Both the position numbers and the translations under genes were made by a program. Of a stretch of 37,606 nt of DNA, positions 1 to 9,334 are shown in pieces; position 1 is the stretch's first letter, and every line of letters begins with the position of its first letter. The stretch comes from Merismopedia glauca CCAP 1448/3. GTDB lineage: Bacteria; Cyanobacteriota; Cyanobacteriia; Cyanobacteriales; CCAP-1448. The notes below the pieces were generated by a model that worked only from the letters and a program-made list of their open reading frames with translations, had not been told where the DNA came from and did no database searches. Location of the stretch: contig NZ_PVWJ01000046.1 of the NCBI RefSeq assembly GCF_003003775.1, forward strand, positions 1 through 37,606, given 5' to 3'.

Positions 1-22
1 TCCCCACTCTCCCCACTCTCTC

Positions 23-1285
23 CTACTGCCTTGGAGGGCGACGATTGCGTAAGAAATCTGGTAAATCTAGATCTGGGGATTTTGGCTCTGGTGCTTGTCT
101 AGATGGAGTTGCAGGGGGATAAAACTCCCGTTTCGGGATTTGAGATACTTTAGCAGTGGGATTTGGAGGTACGGGTTCGCCAGTAAATCCGGTGGCGATG
201 ACGGTAATCCTAATTTCTCCTTGCATTTTATCGTCAATGACAGCGCCAAAGATGATATTGGCGTTGGGATCGACTACTTCGTAGATCGTTTCGGCAGCAG
301 TGTTGACTTCATGTAAGGTTAAATCTTGACCGCCAGTAATATTAAATACTACGCCTTTGGCTCCTTCAATGGAAGATTCTAGCAATGGAGAAGCGATCGC
401 CGCCACAGCAGCTTCCCTAGCCCTAGATTTGCCAGAACCAATCCCGATCCCCATCAAAGCAGAACCCGCATCTGCCATCACGGCTCTAACATCGGCAAAG
501 TCTACATTCACTAATCCAGGAATCGTAATGATATCCGATATCCCTTGCACACCTTGACGCAAAACATCATCGGCGAATCTAAATGCTTCTTGGACTGGGG
601 TTTGTTCCGAAATGACTGACAATAGCTTATCATTGGGGATCACAATCAAGGTATCTACCCGCGTTTGCAGTGCCCCGATCCCTTCTTCCGCTTGATTTGT
701 CCGTCTCCGCCCTTCAAACATGAAAGGACGAGTAACTACCCCAACTGTCAGCGCACCCATCTCCTTGGCTATTTCTGCCACAATTGGAGCCGCTCCAGTA
801 CCAGTACCACCACCCATGCCAGCCGTGATAAAAACTAGGTCGGTCGCTTCCAAGGCTGCGGCAATTTCATCGCGAGATTCTTCCGCCGCTTTTTGACCAA
901 TGGCTGGATTTCCTCCAGCACCTAGCCCTCTGGTTAATTTTTGCCCAATTTGTAACCTTTTAATGGATGAGGACTGATCTAATGCTTGAGCATCGGTATT
1001 AATCGACCAGAATTCTACTCCTCCCAAATCGCTGGCAATCATTCGGTTGACGGCGTTCCCGCCACCACCGCCGACACCAATAACTTTGATTTTGGCAATG
1101 CTGCTGTGAACGATGCGATCTGGTCTGGGGCTTTCTTTGGGAATGCCTTTAGTGTCATAACCAGTATTGAATTGCAGACCGGAGTTACTAAAGGGGTTTG
1201 AATTATTCACTGTAACAGTAGGATCTATTTGCGCTGGTGTGTGAGAATTTTCGGGGTTAAGCCCTAGTTTACTATTAACGGTCAT
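23..1285 (-). CDS. ftsZ: Cell division protein FtsZ
   Basis: Tubulin-like GTPase that polymerises into the Z ring at midcell. The GTP-binding signature GGGTGTG lies at residues 158-164, and the nucleotide-binding glycine run [10 protein letters not shown] is near residues 71-80. The C terminus carries the conserved short peptide [11 protein letters not shown] used in other FtsZs to bind membrane tethers. At 420 aa it is longer than E. coli FtsZ because of a poorly conserved N-terminal extension of about 60 residues, which is usual in cyanobacteria; the ATG at 1285 keeps that extension. It lies downstream of ftsQ on the same strand but 493 nt away, so it probably has its own promoter. Identity is certain; the exact start is slightly less so. 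Confidence 0.98.
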   Translation of the reverse strand: MTVNSKLGLNPENSHTPAQIDPTVTVNNSNPFSNSGLQFNTGYDTKGIPKESPRPDRIVHSSIAKIKVIGVGGGGGNAVNRMIASDLGGVEFWSINTDAQALDQSSSIKRLQIGQKLTRGLGAGGNPAIGQKAAEESRDEIAAALEATDLVFITAGMGGGTGTGAAPIVAEIAKEMGALTVGVVTRPFMFEGRRRTNQAEEGIGALQTRVDTLIVIPNDKLLSVISEQTPVQEAFRFADDVLRQGVQGISDIITIPGLVNVDFADVRAVMADAGSALMGIGIGSGKSRAREAAVAAIASPLLESSIEGAKGVVFNITGGQDLTLHEVNTAAETIYEVVDPNANIIFGAVIDDKMQGEIRITVIATGFTGEPVPPNPTAKVSQIPKREFYPPATPSRQAPEPKSPDLDLPDFLRNRRPPRQ

Positions 1286-1778
1286 GATTGTTAAAAGTTT
1301 GATAATTTTTTAATTTGTTATTTTGATCTGATATTTGAAAAACAAAACTAGGTTGTATTATCTTCTTGAATCCCAACTTTTAAGACATACCTCAAGTTTC
1401 TAAAATCTTTGATCATAGGATTTATATCTTCTAGTTTTCAATTAAGTTTTCTGATTTATTTTCTATGCCGGTGTTAGCCAGAGGGCATTTTGAGATTAGC
1501 ATAATCCCCATAATTTTTGTTAGACAATACAACTTATCCAACTAATTTAGTACATAAGTACTGGAGAGGGAGAAGTATAGTTTTTTACCATAATAGTTTT
1601 GTTCAGGGAATATGGCAAAACCCTACACTGTTAATGATAATTTGACAACAGACTAAAAGCGGATTTACTTAGAGAATTTACTCATAAGAATGTGTTAGGT
1701 TATACATTTTTTCGGCTTAGAGGGTAGAAGCAACTGTAGAATATTGTTGATAGTTTGGCAGCAGTTGATATGATAAAT
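1286..1778. other. AT-rich gap between ftsQ and ftsZ
   Basis: This 493-nt stretch has no convincing reading frame; the longest one read on the plus strand is about 19 codons. It is AT-rich and presumably holds the ftsZ promoter and a long 5' leader on the minus strand. No operator, riboswitch or strong hairpin could be recognised by eye. Confidence 0.6.
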
Positions 1779-2612
1779 CTAGGGTGAATTAGTCGCTGCC
1801 GATTCGGGTGACGATCTAAGTTGAATTGAGGGAGAGGCTGGGTCTGTTAAATCAATGTAAGCAAGGCGATCTCGCTGAATTTGATTGGGTAACTGACGCA
1901 TTCGATCTAAAACTTTGAGTTGTTCTGTGAACTTGTCTGTGTAAGGACCTAGATGCACGGTGCCAATTTCTGTCTGTAAAACCAAGTTAACTGGATCTGA
2001 CCAATTAAGTTGCCGAATTTTGACGGGACTAGCACTAAGCTTTTGGTAAACTTGAGACCAATAGGGGCGATACATATTGTCATACCCTGTCACCTCAAGT
2101 TGAGGAACTTTGAAAGCTGTAGTAGCTGATTGATAGCTAGATAACGGAATCCAATTGCCTTGGCGATCTAATAATCCTGGTATAATTTGATGGCGACCTG
2201 CGACTTTTTGCTGTAGAGGAACTAGGGCAACTGGTTGCCTCTCTTGGATTTCAATTTGAATTTTAGGCGGCCAGAGAGTCCGGTTCACAGTAGCTTTGGC
2301 GATCGCTGGATTGGAATTTAACTCTTTCGTAATAACTTGAGGCTGAACTTGTAGTAGAGATTGGGGATAAGAGATAGGTAAAGTAGAACGCAGGGAATTC
2401 AGTGAGAGTAAACGATTACCACGAATTTCTATTTGTTCTGGCGATCTAACTACCCAGTCAGAACGTTGCGCTACCCAAACAACACCGCCTAAAATCCCGC
2501 TAACTAAAGTTAAGCGCCAGAAAAACTGGGTTAACTTAATTCGGCGTTGGTGTCGTAAATGACGGCGGCGCTTCTGTAAATAAGCTGGTGAGATGCGAAC
2601 TATTTCATTCAT
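1779..2612 (-). CDS. ftsQ: Cell division protein FtsQ (POTRA domain)
   Basis: Bitopic division protein of the septal complex. The N terminus is strongly basic (residues 14-26, many Arg/His/Lys) and is followed by one transmembrane helix at about residues 30-49, so the bulk is periplasmic. Residues about 53-125 read as a POTRA domain (EIRGNRLLSLNSL... LQVQP... ATVNRTLWP...IEIQERQPVAL), then the FtsQ/DivIB beta region. Length 277 aa fits the family. It is the upstream partner of ftsZ, an order kept in cyanobacteria. The divergent neighbour is the formaldehyde dehydrogenase gene, with about 170 nt between start codons. Confidence 0.93.
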   Translation of the reverse strand: MNEIVRISPAYLQKRRRHLRHQRRIKLTQFFWRLTLVSGILGGVVWVAQRSDWVVRSPEQIEIRGNRLLSLNSLRSTLPISYPQSLLQVQPQVITKELNSNPAIAKATVNRTLWPPKIQIEIQERQPVALVPLQQKVAGRHQIIPGLLDRQGNWIPLSSYQSATTAFKVPQLEVTGYDNMYRPYWSQVYQKLSASPVKIRQLNWSDPVNLVLQTEIGTVHLGPYTDKFTEQLKVLDRMRQLPNQIQRDRLAYIDLTDPASPSIQLRSSPESAATNSP

Positions 2613-2770
2613 CAGAATATGTCTCTATTACTTACCAACTAATCAATCAATCATGTTGCGTTTTTTGAACAGGTAAATTAATTAGCTCGAATAGCCTGTA
2701 AAAATATCGATATCCTAACAATTAATTGAGCTAACTGTTCACTATATATTACTTGAGATGGAAAATCTAA

Positions 2771-3895
<1,125 letters not shown>

Positions 3896-3984
3896 TTAAG
3901 AAAGGAAGAAGGTTTTCTGTAGTAGCTTTTCTCCGAATAAATCCAAAAATTACGCGAAAAGTGAGATTAGGCGCTATATCTAGG

Positions 3985-4012
3985 GTAGGGGCGCAAAGCT
4001 TTGCGCCCCTAC
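3985..4012. repeat. 28-nt perfect palindrome, copy 1 (centre AGCT)
   Basis: Both arms are GTAGGGGCGCAA and its complement around a self-complementary four-base centre AGCT, giving 14 paired bases with no loop. It lies between the formaldehyde dehydrogenase and S-formylglutathione hydrolase genes. Copies with the same 12-nt arms but different centres are at 8275-8302 and 22516-22543. Confidence 0.93.
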
Positions 4013-4109
4013 AGAGGGTTAATTTGTAGCAAGTATTTAGTGATTTGGTATTGCTTAAGTCCTCATATCGATCCAATTGGATTTCGTGTTCTTGATTTAA
4101 TGATTAAGT

Positions 4110-4961
4110 ATGATGGCAAATATAACTTTGGTCAGTGAGTATAATTGTTTTGGGGGTAAAGTTAGGTTTTATACCCATCAATCAACTGCTTGTAAGGCTC
4201 CCATGCGGTTTAGCGTTTACTTACCTCCCCAAGCTGAATCTCATAAGGTTCCCGTTCTCTACTTTCTGTCAGGTTTGACTTGCACGGAAGAAAACTTTAT
4301 GGTGAAGGCGGGGGCGCAAAGATATGCGGCGGAATCTGGTTTAATGCTCGTAGTTCCAGATACTAGTCCCAGAAATACGGGAATTTCTGGCGAGGATGAT
4401 GATTGGGATTTGGGAACGGGTGCGGGATTTTATGTAGATACGACTCGATCGCCTTGGAAACAGCACTATCAAATGTATAGTTATGTAATCGAAGAATTAC
4501 CACAAATAATTGCTGAGAATTTTCCTGTAAAAAGCGATCGCCAAGGGATTTTTGGGCATTCGATGGGAGGACATGGGGCGTTGGTTTGTGCCCTAAGAAA
4601 CCCCAAAAAGTATCTCTCTGTATCGGCATTTTCGCCCATCGCAGCACCTATGCAGTGTCCTTGGGGTGAAAAAGCATTTAGCCATTATTTGGGGTCAGAT
4701 AGGGAAATTTGGCGCGCCTACGATGCAACAGAATTAGTCCAAACCGCTAACTATCATTCTCCAATCCTAATAGATCAAGGAACCGCAGACAATTTTTTGG
4801 CTAACCAGCTACTACCAGATAAATTTGCTCAAGCTTGCGAAAAAGCGGGTCAACCCTTAACTTTGAGGATGCAAGCTGGATACGATCACAGTTATTATTT
4901 TATCGCTACGTTTATGAGAGATCATATTATCGAACATCACGCGCCGATATTACATCAATAA
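4110..4961 (+). CDS. frmB: S-formylglutathione hydrolase
   Basis: Esterase-D-type alpha/beta hydrolase that splits S-formylglutathione into formate and glutathione, the second step after the dehydrogenase upstream. The nucleophile elbow GHSMGG places the catalytic serine at S151; the likely acid and base are D227 (GTADNF) and H260 (GYDHSYYF). Also typical are the N-terminal [11 protein letters not shown] stretch and the DTSPRN motif. Length 283 aa matches the family. The gene begins ATGATG, so the start may be at 4110 or 4113. It is separated from the dehydrogenase by 214 nt that contain a palindromic repeat. Also called fghA or esterase D. Confidence 0.96.
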   Translation: MMANITLVSEYNCFGGKVRFYTHQSTACKAPMRFSVYLPPQAESHKVPVLYFLSGLTCTEENFMVKAGAQRYAAESGLMLVVPDTSPRNTGISGEDDDWDLGTGAGFYVDTTRSPWKQHYQMYSYVIEELPQIIAENFPVKSDRQGIFGHSMGGHGALVCALRNPKKYLSVSAFSPIAAPMQCPWGEKAFSHYLGSDREIWRAYDATELVQTANYHSPILIDQGTADNFLANQLLPDKFAQACEKAGQPLTLRMQAGYDHSYYFIATFMRDHIIEHHAPILHQ

Positions 4962-4974
4962 TAAATAAGCGGTG

Positions 4975-5000
4975 TTGGGTTTCGGCTCCGCTCAACCCAA
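4975..5000. repeat. Inverted repeat TTGGGTT...AACCCAA
   Basis: A seven-base stem (TTGGGTT at 4975-4981, AACCCAA at 4994-5000) encloses a 12-nt loop rich in CG. It lies just after the stop of the S-formylglutathione hydrolase gene. The wording resembles a dispersed repeat common between cyanobacterial genes; it could also end transcription, although no T run follows. Confidence 0.6.
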
Positions 5001-5151
5001 CCTACTCACTACTCAAAAATCATACTGTTTATCCTGGCAGGGTGACAAAAGGCGATCGCCTAGCAGCACTTTGTACAATCCGCTACGATCTAAAAGTAGA
5101 AGTTCAAAAAAATTGCATTTACTAGATTTAGCTTTTGAGGGAGAGGCGATC

Positions 5152-5580
5152 GTGGATGACTGGTCTAAAGAATTCTGGCAAGCGATCGATGACGCTATAC
5201 TGGCTGTAGATCGGGTATTTACAGGGGTGGCGACAACGTTAGAAACTGCTGTAGATGACCTGTTAATGGAAGTAGCGACAAATGTAGAAAGTACCGTCGC
5301 TGATGTCCAAAAGATAATTGTTTCTGAACTAGATGAGAACGTTCCTGAATGGCGCGAGTGGTTAGATGGGGATGACGATTTATTCCCAGATATGGAAGAA
5401 TTCAATCATCATACTGAATTTTATGATGTCTACCCCGTGTTTCCTTCTGCCGAAAACAATCCTGCTTGTATAGGTTGTCGTAACTACCACGGTCAAGTTT
5501 ATAACGGAAATATCTTAGTTTGTGGGATGCATCCTTCTGGTTGGGAAGATGAAAAATGTCCTGACTGGGAATCGAATTGA
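5152..5580 (+). CDS. Small acidic protein with C-terminal four-cysteine motif, function unknown
   Basis: Not recognised. The best start is GTG at 5152, after a GAGGGAGAG purine box. Upstream in-frame codons from 4972 run through an inverted repeat and look non-coding. The 142-aa product begins VDDWSKEFWQAIDDA, followed by an acidic, probably amphipathic helical region (residues about 1-65). It ends with a compact cysteine-rich module: C-x2-C (PACIGCRNYHG), then LVCGMHPSGW and KCPDW, four cysteines with an intervening His. That pattern suggests a small zinc- or metal-binding knuckle. It follows the formaldehyde-detoxification pair but nothing in its sequence ties it to that pathway. The gene is followed by a TTCTTCC repeat tract. 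Confidence 0.7.
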   Translation: MDDWSKEFWQAIDDAILAVDRVFTGVATTLETAVDDLLMEVATNVESTVADVQKIIVSELDENVPEWREWLDGDDDLFPDMEEFNHHTEFYDVYPVFPSAENNPACIGCRNYHGQVYNGNILVCGMHPSGWEDEKCPDWESN

Positions 5581-5596
5581 TTAAGCTTTATAATAT

Positions 5597-5625
5597 TTCT
5601 TCCCTTCTTCCTTCTTCCTTCCTCC
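5597..5625. repeat. TTCTTCC heptanucleotide tandem repeat
   Basis: Three TTCTTCC units (one preceded by an extra C) and a degenerate TTCCTCC occupy the short gap before queF. The tract is all pyrimidine on the plus strand, so queF has no visible Shine-Dalgarno box there. Confidence 0.75.
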
Positions 5626-5634
5626 TTACAGCTT

Positions 5635-6069
5635 ATGAGTCATTCATCTACACCAGAAACATTACCCCCTACTCAAGAAACCAGAGAAATGAAATATGGG
5701 GAACGCGAAATAGCTGAAGGTCAGCTAATCACATTCCCCAATCCCAGAGTTGGGAGGCGTTACCATGTTAATATCACTTTGCCAGAATTTACCTGCAAAT
5801 GTCCTTTTTCGGGTTATCCTGATTTTGCGACTATCGATCTGACCTACGTTCCAAATCTCAGGGTAGTAGAGCTAAAGGCATTGAAACTGTATATTAATAG
5901 CTATCGCGATCGCTATATCTCTCATGAAGAGTCTGTTAACCAAATCCTCGATGATTTCATAGCTGCTTGCGACCCATTAGAAGTCACGATTAAAGGTGAT
6001 TTTACACCTCGCGGAAACGTGCATACAGTTATTGAGATACATCACTCAAAACCCCAATTGGACAGCTAA
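5635..6069 (+). CDS. queF: NADPH-dependent preQ0 reductase QueF (short, unimodular type)
   Basis: Reduces the nitrile of 7-cyano-7-deazaguanine (preQ0) to preQ1 in queuosine tRNA modification. The active-site cysteine is C56 in [10 protein letters not shown], with the partner aspartate D63. The QueF signature [16 protein letters not shown] follows, then the substrate-binding HEE stretch ([11 protein letters not shown]). At 144 aa it is the short Bacillus-like form. The ATG at 5635 gives an N-terminal tail of about 20 residues, which cyanobacterial homologues also tend to have; M19 is the alternative. Its last 41 nt overlap the end of the convergent msrA gene. Confidence 0.96.
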   Translation: MSHSSTPETLPPTQETREMKYGEREIAEGQLITFPNPRVGRRYHVNITLPEFTCKCPFSGYPDFATIDLTYVPNLRVVELKALKLYINSYRDRYISHEESVNQILDDFIAACDPLEVTIKGDFTPRGNVHTVIEIHHSKPQLDS

Positions 6070-6694
6070 CGTTAGTTCCCCCTAACCCACAGTAACCATT
6101 AGGGTTTTTGGCGAGATATTGCTGATGGTAGTCTTCTGCGTAGTAGAATTCTGGAGCATCGAGAATCTCTGTAGTAATTTCGCCATACCCATTAGCTGTT
6201 AAAGCTTTTTGATAGGCTTGACGGGAAGCTTCAGCTAACTTTCGTTGGGTAGAAGAATAAACATAAATCCCCGAACGGTATTGGGTTCCAGTGTCATTTC
6301 CCTGACGCATTCCTTGGGTAGGATTGTGATTTTCCCAAAATATCTGTAATAGGGATTCATAACTGATGACTTTAGGGTCAAAAACCACCTTCACCACTTC
6401 ATTGTGACCAGTTCTACCCGTGCAAACTTCTCTATAGGTAGGATTAGCTGTCATCCCCGCCGCATAACCAACGGCTGTGGTGTAAACTCCCTCTTGAACC
6501 CAGAATTTGCGTTCTGCACCCCAAAAACACCCCATCCCAAACATAGCTGTTTCTAAGCCATCGGGAAAAGGTTCGGTTAGCGGATGACCGTTGACGTAAT
6601 GACTTTGTGGAACAGGCATTTTTGTCGCACGTCCTGGTAAAGCTTCTTCCACAGTCGGTAACTCTAATTTTTTTCCAAATCCAAATAATGCCAT
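6029..6694 (-). CDS. msrA: Peptide methionine-S-sulfoxide reductase MsrA
   Basis: Repairs oxidised methionine (S-epimer) in proteins using thioredoxin. The active-site motif GCFWG puts the catalytic cysteine at C56. Two further cysteines near the C terminus (C202 and C211, in NGYCGLGG and VSCPIG) are placed like the resolving cysteines of E. coli MsrA. Typical motifs include GYAGG-like [31 protein letters not shown] and AEDYHQQYL. The 221-aa length includes an N-terminal extension of about 40 residues seen in E. coli-type MsrA. No signal peptide was noted, so it is cytosolic. It converges on queF, with 41 nt of shared coding sequence. Confidence 0.96.
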   Translation of the reverse strand: MALFGFGKKLELPTVEEALPGRATKMPVPQSHYVNGHPLTEPFPDGLETAMFGMGCFWGAERKFWVQEGVYTTAVGYAAGMTANPTYREVCTGRTGHNEVVKVVFDPKVISYESLLQIFWENHNPTQGMRQGNDTGTQYRSGIYVYSSTQRKLAEASRQAYQKALTANGYGEITTEILDAPEFYYAEDYHQQYLAKNPNGYCGLGGTNVSCPIGVLSDVSQ

Positions 6695-6795
6695 TGCTTT
6701 TCCCCTATAAATCGCTGATGTGCCTAAGTTCTATCTTAAATGCAACTATTAAACCTTGTGGTAGAGATATCTCTACCAAGTCCCCAGAGAATTGA

Positions 6796-7380
6796 CTACA
6801 CGTCTGACTTGAGAACTTGGGGAATAGAAGTGATAATCATTTCTACTATAGCTTCTGGAGTTCCTGTAGCGTCAATTTTGAGGTCAGCTTGAGAATATAG
6901 GGGTTGACGTTTTTGCAAACGAGTTTCGATTTGACTAGCTAAAGGACGATCGCCTTCATCACTCGCTACCCGTGATAAGATAGTTTCTAAAGGTGCATCT
7001 AGCCAAATAGTTAAGCCATAGTGTAAGTAACTCCAATTTTTACTTCTTTCCACTATTCCACCACCTGTAGCTATGACTAGGCGAGTATAGGCACAAACTT
7101 CTTCTAATACCTGAGTTTCTAAATCGCGAAATGCTGTTTCCCCTTCATCGTTAAAAATATCTGTAATCTTTTTCTTAGCTACTTGTTCAATGACAGCATC
7201 AGTATCGCAAAAGCCGTATTTTAGATGAGATTGTAGTAATTTCCCGATGGTAGATTTTCCTACCCCCATCATCCCAATTAAATAAATATTGATCCCTTTC
7301 AATCTCTCAGTAAGGGTGTCAGCGCTGGTGCGATCGCTGATACTATGATGATTCATCCCCAAATCTCGCATCTTTTCCAT
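6796..7380 (-). CDS. aroK: Shikimate kinase
   Basis: Phosphorylates shikimate with ATP to shikimate-3-phosphate on the route to chorismate and the aromatic amino acids. The P-loop is GMMGVGKST, then the shikimate-binding DTD (FCDTDAVIE), the FRDLE motif, the glycine triplet ATGGGIV, and the lid arginine in GDRPLA. Length 194 aa is slightly long: the first 28 residues before INIYLIG look dispensable, so internal M9 is possible. The chosen ATG at 7378-7380 directly follows purine-rich sequence contributed by a heptanucleotide repeat, which can act as its Shine-Dalgarno box. Confidence 0.94.
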   Translation of the reverse strand: MEKMRDLGMNHHSISDRTSADTLTERLKGINIYLIGMMGVGKSTIGKLLQSHLKYGFCDTDAVIEQVAKKKITDIFNDEGETAFRDLETQVLEEVCAYTRLVIATGGGIVERSKNWSYLHYGLTIWLDAPLETILSRVASDEGDRPLASQIETRLQKRQPLYSQADLKIDATGTPEAIVEMIITSIPQVLKSDV

Positions 7381-7411
7381 CCTTCTTCCTTCTTCCCTCT
7401 TCCCCCTTCCT
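7381..7411. repeat. CCTTCTT heptanucleotide tandem repeat (AAGAAGG on the minus strand)
   Basis: Successive seven-base units CCTTCTT, CCTTCTT, CCCTCTT and CCCCCTT, then a partial unit. On the minus strand this is a purine tract abutting the aroK start codon and containing AAGGA about 8-12 nt before it. Confidence 0.75.
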
Positions 7412-7421
7412 TAAATTAAAC

Positions 7422-8069
7422 CTAACGGCGATCCCCATCAATATCTTCATCATCTAAATCAAAACCCCAATCATCTTCATCTGCTGGTGTTTCTATCGTT
7501 TGATGCTGAGGGGGAATAATTACCCGATAGTTAGCTTCCCGGATGGCTTCGCTTTTTCCCACACCTGTATCTTGAGGTTGACGGTAGCTATATGAGTAAA
7601 CTGAACCAGAAACATTTTTGGTAGTTGGTTCTTGTTTAGCTTCATAGTTTGGTTCTGAATAGCTGCTAGTTCTAGTTTGAGGAGATTCTTCGTCTTCAAA
7701 ATCCCACTCTTCTGATTTAGGAGGAGGTTCTGAGTCCCAGTCTAAGTCATCATCAGAGGTTTGAGACACTTTTCTCTGGACATCTTTGGGTGGTTTATAA
7801 TTACCAGGTGAAGAGCTTTTGGGTTGGCGATCGCGCAGTCGCCACCTAGCGGCATCGCTTTTACCTAGTTCTGGTAACTGGAGAAACTGTAATAATAAAC
7901 TAATTCCCAATCCAGTAGCTAAACCCAACACCAGCCAAATTCCCACAGAAAGCGATCGCGTCTGCATTCCCAAAAATGAGAGCGGTAACCCCACAGACCA
8001 ATTGGAAGCTACCAAAATTGCCACTAAGCTTAGCGTTACCAATAATAATATAAATCTATTTGGGGACAC
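7422..8069 (-). CDS. Membrane protein with LapA/DUF1049-like N-terminal domain and acidic tail
   Basis: Two hydrophobic helices are clear: residues about 5-21 and 41-62. They are separated by SNWSVGLPLSFLGMQTRSLS. The spacing and the N...LSFLG...LVLGLATG pattern resemble the LapA (DUF1049) two-helix domain, but this is an inference from sequence wording. Residues about 66-215 are hydrophilic and probably disordered and cytoplasmic, rich in Asp/Glu/Ser/Pro, ending in an acidic stretch (DEDDWGFDLDDEDIDGDRR). It lies 41 nt upstream of aroK on the same strand and could be co-transcribed with it. No enzymatic motif is visible. Function unknown. Confidence 0.8.
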   Translation of the reverse strand: MSPNRFILLLVTLSLVAILVASNWSVGLPLSFLGMQTRSLSVGIWLVLGLATGLGISLLLQFLQLPELGKSDAARWRLRDRQPKSSSPGNYKPPKDVQRKVSQTSDDDLDWDSEPPPKSEEWDFEDEESPQTRTSSYSEPNYEAKQEPTTKNVSGSVYSYSYRQPQDTGVGKSEAIREANYRVIIPPQHQTIETPADEDDWGFDLDDEDIDGDRR

Positions 8070-8141
8070 GATCTACTTCCTAAAAAGGAGTTTACAGCGA
8101 TTAACTTTCTCAATTTTATAAAACTTTAGGTAAAGTCAAAA

Positions 8142-8165
8142 GTAAACTAAGTCTGTAAACTAAGT
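8142..8165. repeat. Direct repeat GTAAACTAAGT (two copies)
   Basis: Two identical 11-nt units at 8142-8152 and 8155-8165, offset by 13 nt, lie upstream of the LapA-like gene on its strand. Spacing is not quite one helical turn; it may be a regulator site or a chance duplication. Confidence 0.4.
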
Positions 8166-8274
8166 TTAATTGGTCAATGCCCCATGCACAATCTTTATCG
8201 AAACGATCGGGCTTAAAACCTCCCCTTTGAAGGGGAAATGTTGTTGGAGCGGGGCATAAATCCCCGTTTCAACT

Positions 8275-8302
8275 GTAGGGGCGCAACGCGTTGCGCCCCT
8301 AC
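8275..8302. repeat. 28-nt perfect palindrome, copy 2 (centre CGCG)
   Basis: Arms GTAGGGGCGCAA and complement around the centre CGCG, fully paired. It is downstream of the UbiX gene. Further short inverted repeats occur just to its left (TCCCCTT/AAGGGGA around 8220-8235 and GGGG...CCCC around 8250-8265), so the whole 8.2-8.3 kb gap is hairpin-rich. Confidence 0.93.
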
Positions 8303-8320
8303 TTCTGACTTCTGACTTCG
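8301..8320 (-). repeat. TCAGAAG-family heptanucleotide array after ubiX
   Basis: ACTTCTG occurs twice plus a partial unit on the plus strand; on the minus strand this reads GAAGTCAGAAGTCAGAAGT and starts immediately after the ubiX stop codon. The same family is found after recQ, tRNA-Leu, hisZ (inside its end) and the bacterial-type ferredoxin. Confidence 0.85.
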
Positions 8321-8950
8321 TTAAGATTGAGTGCCTTGCCATCTCTTTAAAGGTACGCAATCAATCTCTAATTGATCTAACGTTCTAGCAATCACAAAAT
8401 CAACTAAATCTTCAATAGTTTGAGGATGGTGATACCATGCTGGAATAGCAGGCACAATTTTTGCGCCAGCTTCTGCTAAAGTAGTTAGATTTCGTAGATG
8501 AATCAAGCTAAAAGGTGTTTCCCTAGGAACAATAACTAACTTGCGCCCTTCTTTTAATTGAACGTCAGCCGCTCTTTCTAGCAAGTCAGAACTCATGCCC
8601 GCAGCGAGTTTCGCCACAGTACTCATACTACAAGGAATAATCACCATCCCTTGAGTCCGAAAAGATCCACTAGCAATATTTGCGCCTACATCACCCCAAC
8701 GGTGACAGCGCAGTTTGCCCAAAATTTCGACTCCAGCCTGTTTACGCCAGAATAACTCCTGTAATTCTGGTTCAACCGGCATCTTAATTTCATTTTCTGC
8801 TTGCCAAACTATATATGTAGATTTAGAGGCGACTAACTCAATGTGATATTCGGCTTCTAACAGAAACTTTAAGGTACGAACTGCATAAATTAAGCCGGAA
8901 GCACCAGTAATCCCGATGGTTATGGGTAGGCTGGAAGATAGATGATTCAA
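8321..8950 (-). CDS. ubiX: UbiX-type flavin prenyltransferase
   Basis: Makes prenylated FMN, the cofactor of UbiD-type decarboxylases, by joining a dimethylallyl group to reduced FMN. Family signs are the N-terminal flavin-binding ITGASGLIYAVRTL (GASG at residues 16-19), the IIPCSMSTVAKLAAGMSSDLLERAADV stretch in two halves near the middle (IIPCSMSTVAKLAAG, then SDLLERAADV), and the VPRETPFSLIHLRNL and PAIPAWYHHPQTIEDLVDF regions. Length 209 aa is normal. No ubiD gene is in the window. In cyanobacteria the decarboxylase partner acts in plastoquinone synthesis. The stop codon is followed at once by a heptanucleotide repeat. Confidence 0.94.
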   Translation of the reverse strand: MNHLSSSLPITIGITGASGLIYAVRTLKFLLEAEYHIELVASKSTYIVWQAENEIKMPVEPELQELFWRKQAGVEILGKLRCHRWGDVGANIASGSFRTQGMVIIPCSMSTVAKLAAGMSSDLLERAADVQLKEGRKLVIVPRETPFSLIHLRNLTTLAEAGAKIVPAIPAWYHHPQTIEDLVDFVIARTLDQLEIDCVPLKRWQGTQS

Positions 8951-9038
8951 AGTACTTTAAACTTCAAGGCTACCAATAGTACAACATAGCGTAAGTTAAG
9001 AACTCATTAGTAAGAAACCAAATCTATTGAAAATCAAT

Positions 9039-9055
9039 ACTTCTGACTTCTGACT
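9039..9055 (-). repeat. TCAGAAG-family heptanucleotide array after tRNA-Leu
   Basis: Two ACTTCTG units and a degenerate third on the plus strand. On the minus strand, which carries the tRNA gene, they read AAGTCAGAAGTCAGAAGT and begin about 25 nt past the tRNA 3' end. Confidence 0.8.
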
Positions 9056-9079
9056 TACGCACAGTGATACCAGTGTTTA

Positions 9080-9160
9080 TGCGGATGAAAGGACTTGAAC
9101 CTTCACTCCTTACGGAACTAGATCCTAAGTCTAGCGCGTCTGCCATTCCGCCACATCCGC
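9080..9160 (-). tRNA. trnL-UAG: tRNA-Leu (anticodon UAG)
   Basis: Read on the minus strand, the acceptor stem GCGGATG pairs with CATCCGC, discriminator A. The anticodon arm is CTAGA-CTTAGGA-TCTAG, giving anticodon UAG (leucine, CUN codons). A long variable arm is present and the T loop reads GTTCAAGTC, as expected for a class II leucine tRNA. CCA is not encoded. Length is 81 nt. Confidence 0.96.
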
Positions 9161-9334
9161 AAGTTCACTATCTTATTATACAGAAAAATTCAACTTTGAC
9201 AATAGATAGAACCAAGTAATTACTGAAGTGTTTCAATCTTCTCAATTGCTGATAGGTTATTGAAGATTTTGGGCAAGATTACTACATCTCTTCAAACCAG
9301 ATCCAATTTTTGAATAGATGCAGATATTAAAATT

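Noticed and set aside
4972-5151. N-terminal extension of the four-cysteine protein
   Set aside because: These codons run through an inverted repeat and untypical sequence; the GTG at 5152 has a good purine box and begins protein-like sequence.
8166-8360. Minus-strand 64-codon reading frame overlapping the ubiX end
   Set aside because: It is composed of hairpin and heptanucleotide repeats and overlaps the end of ubiX.
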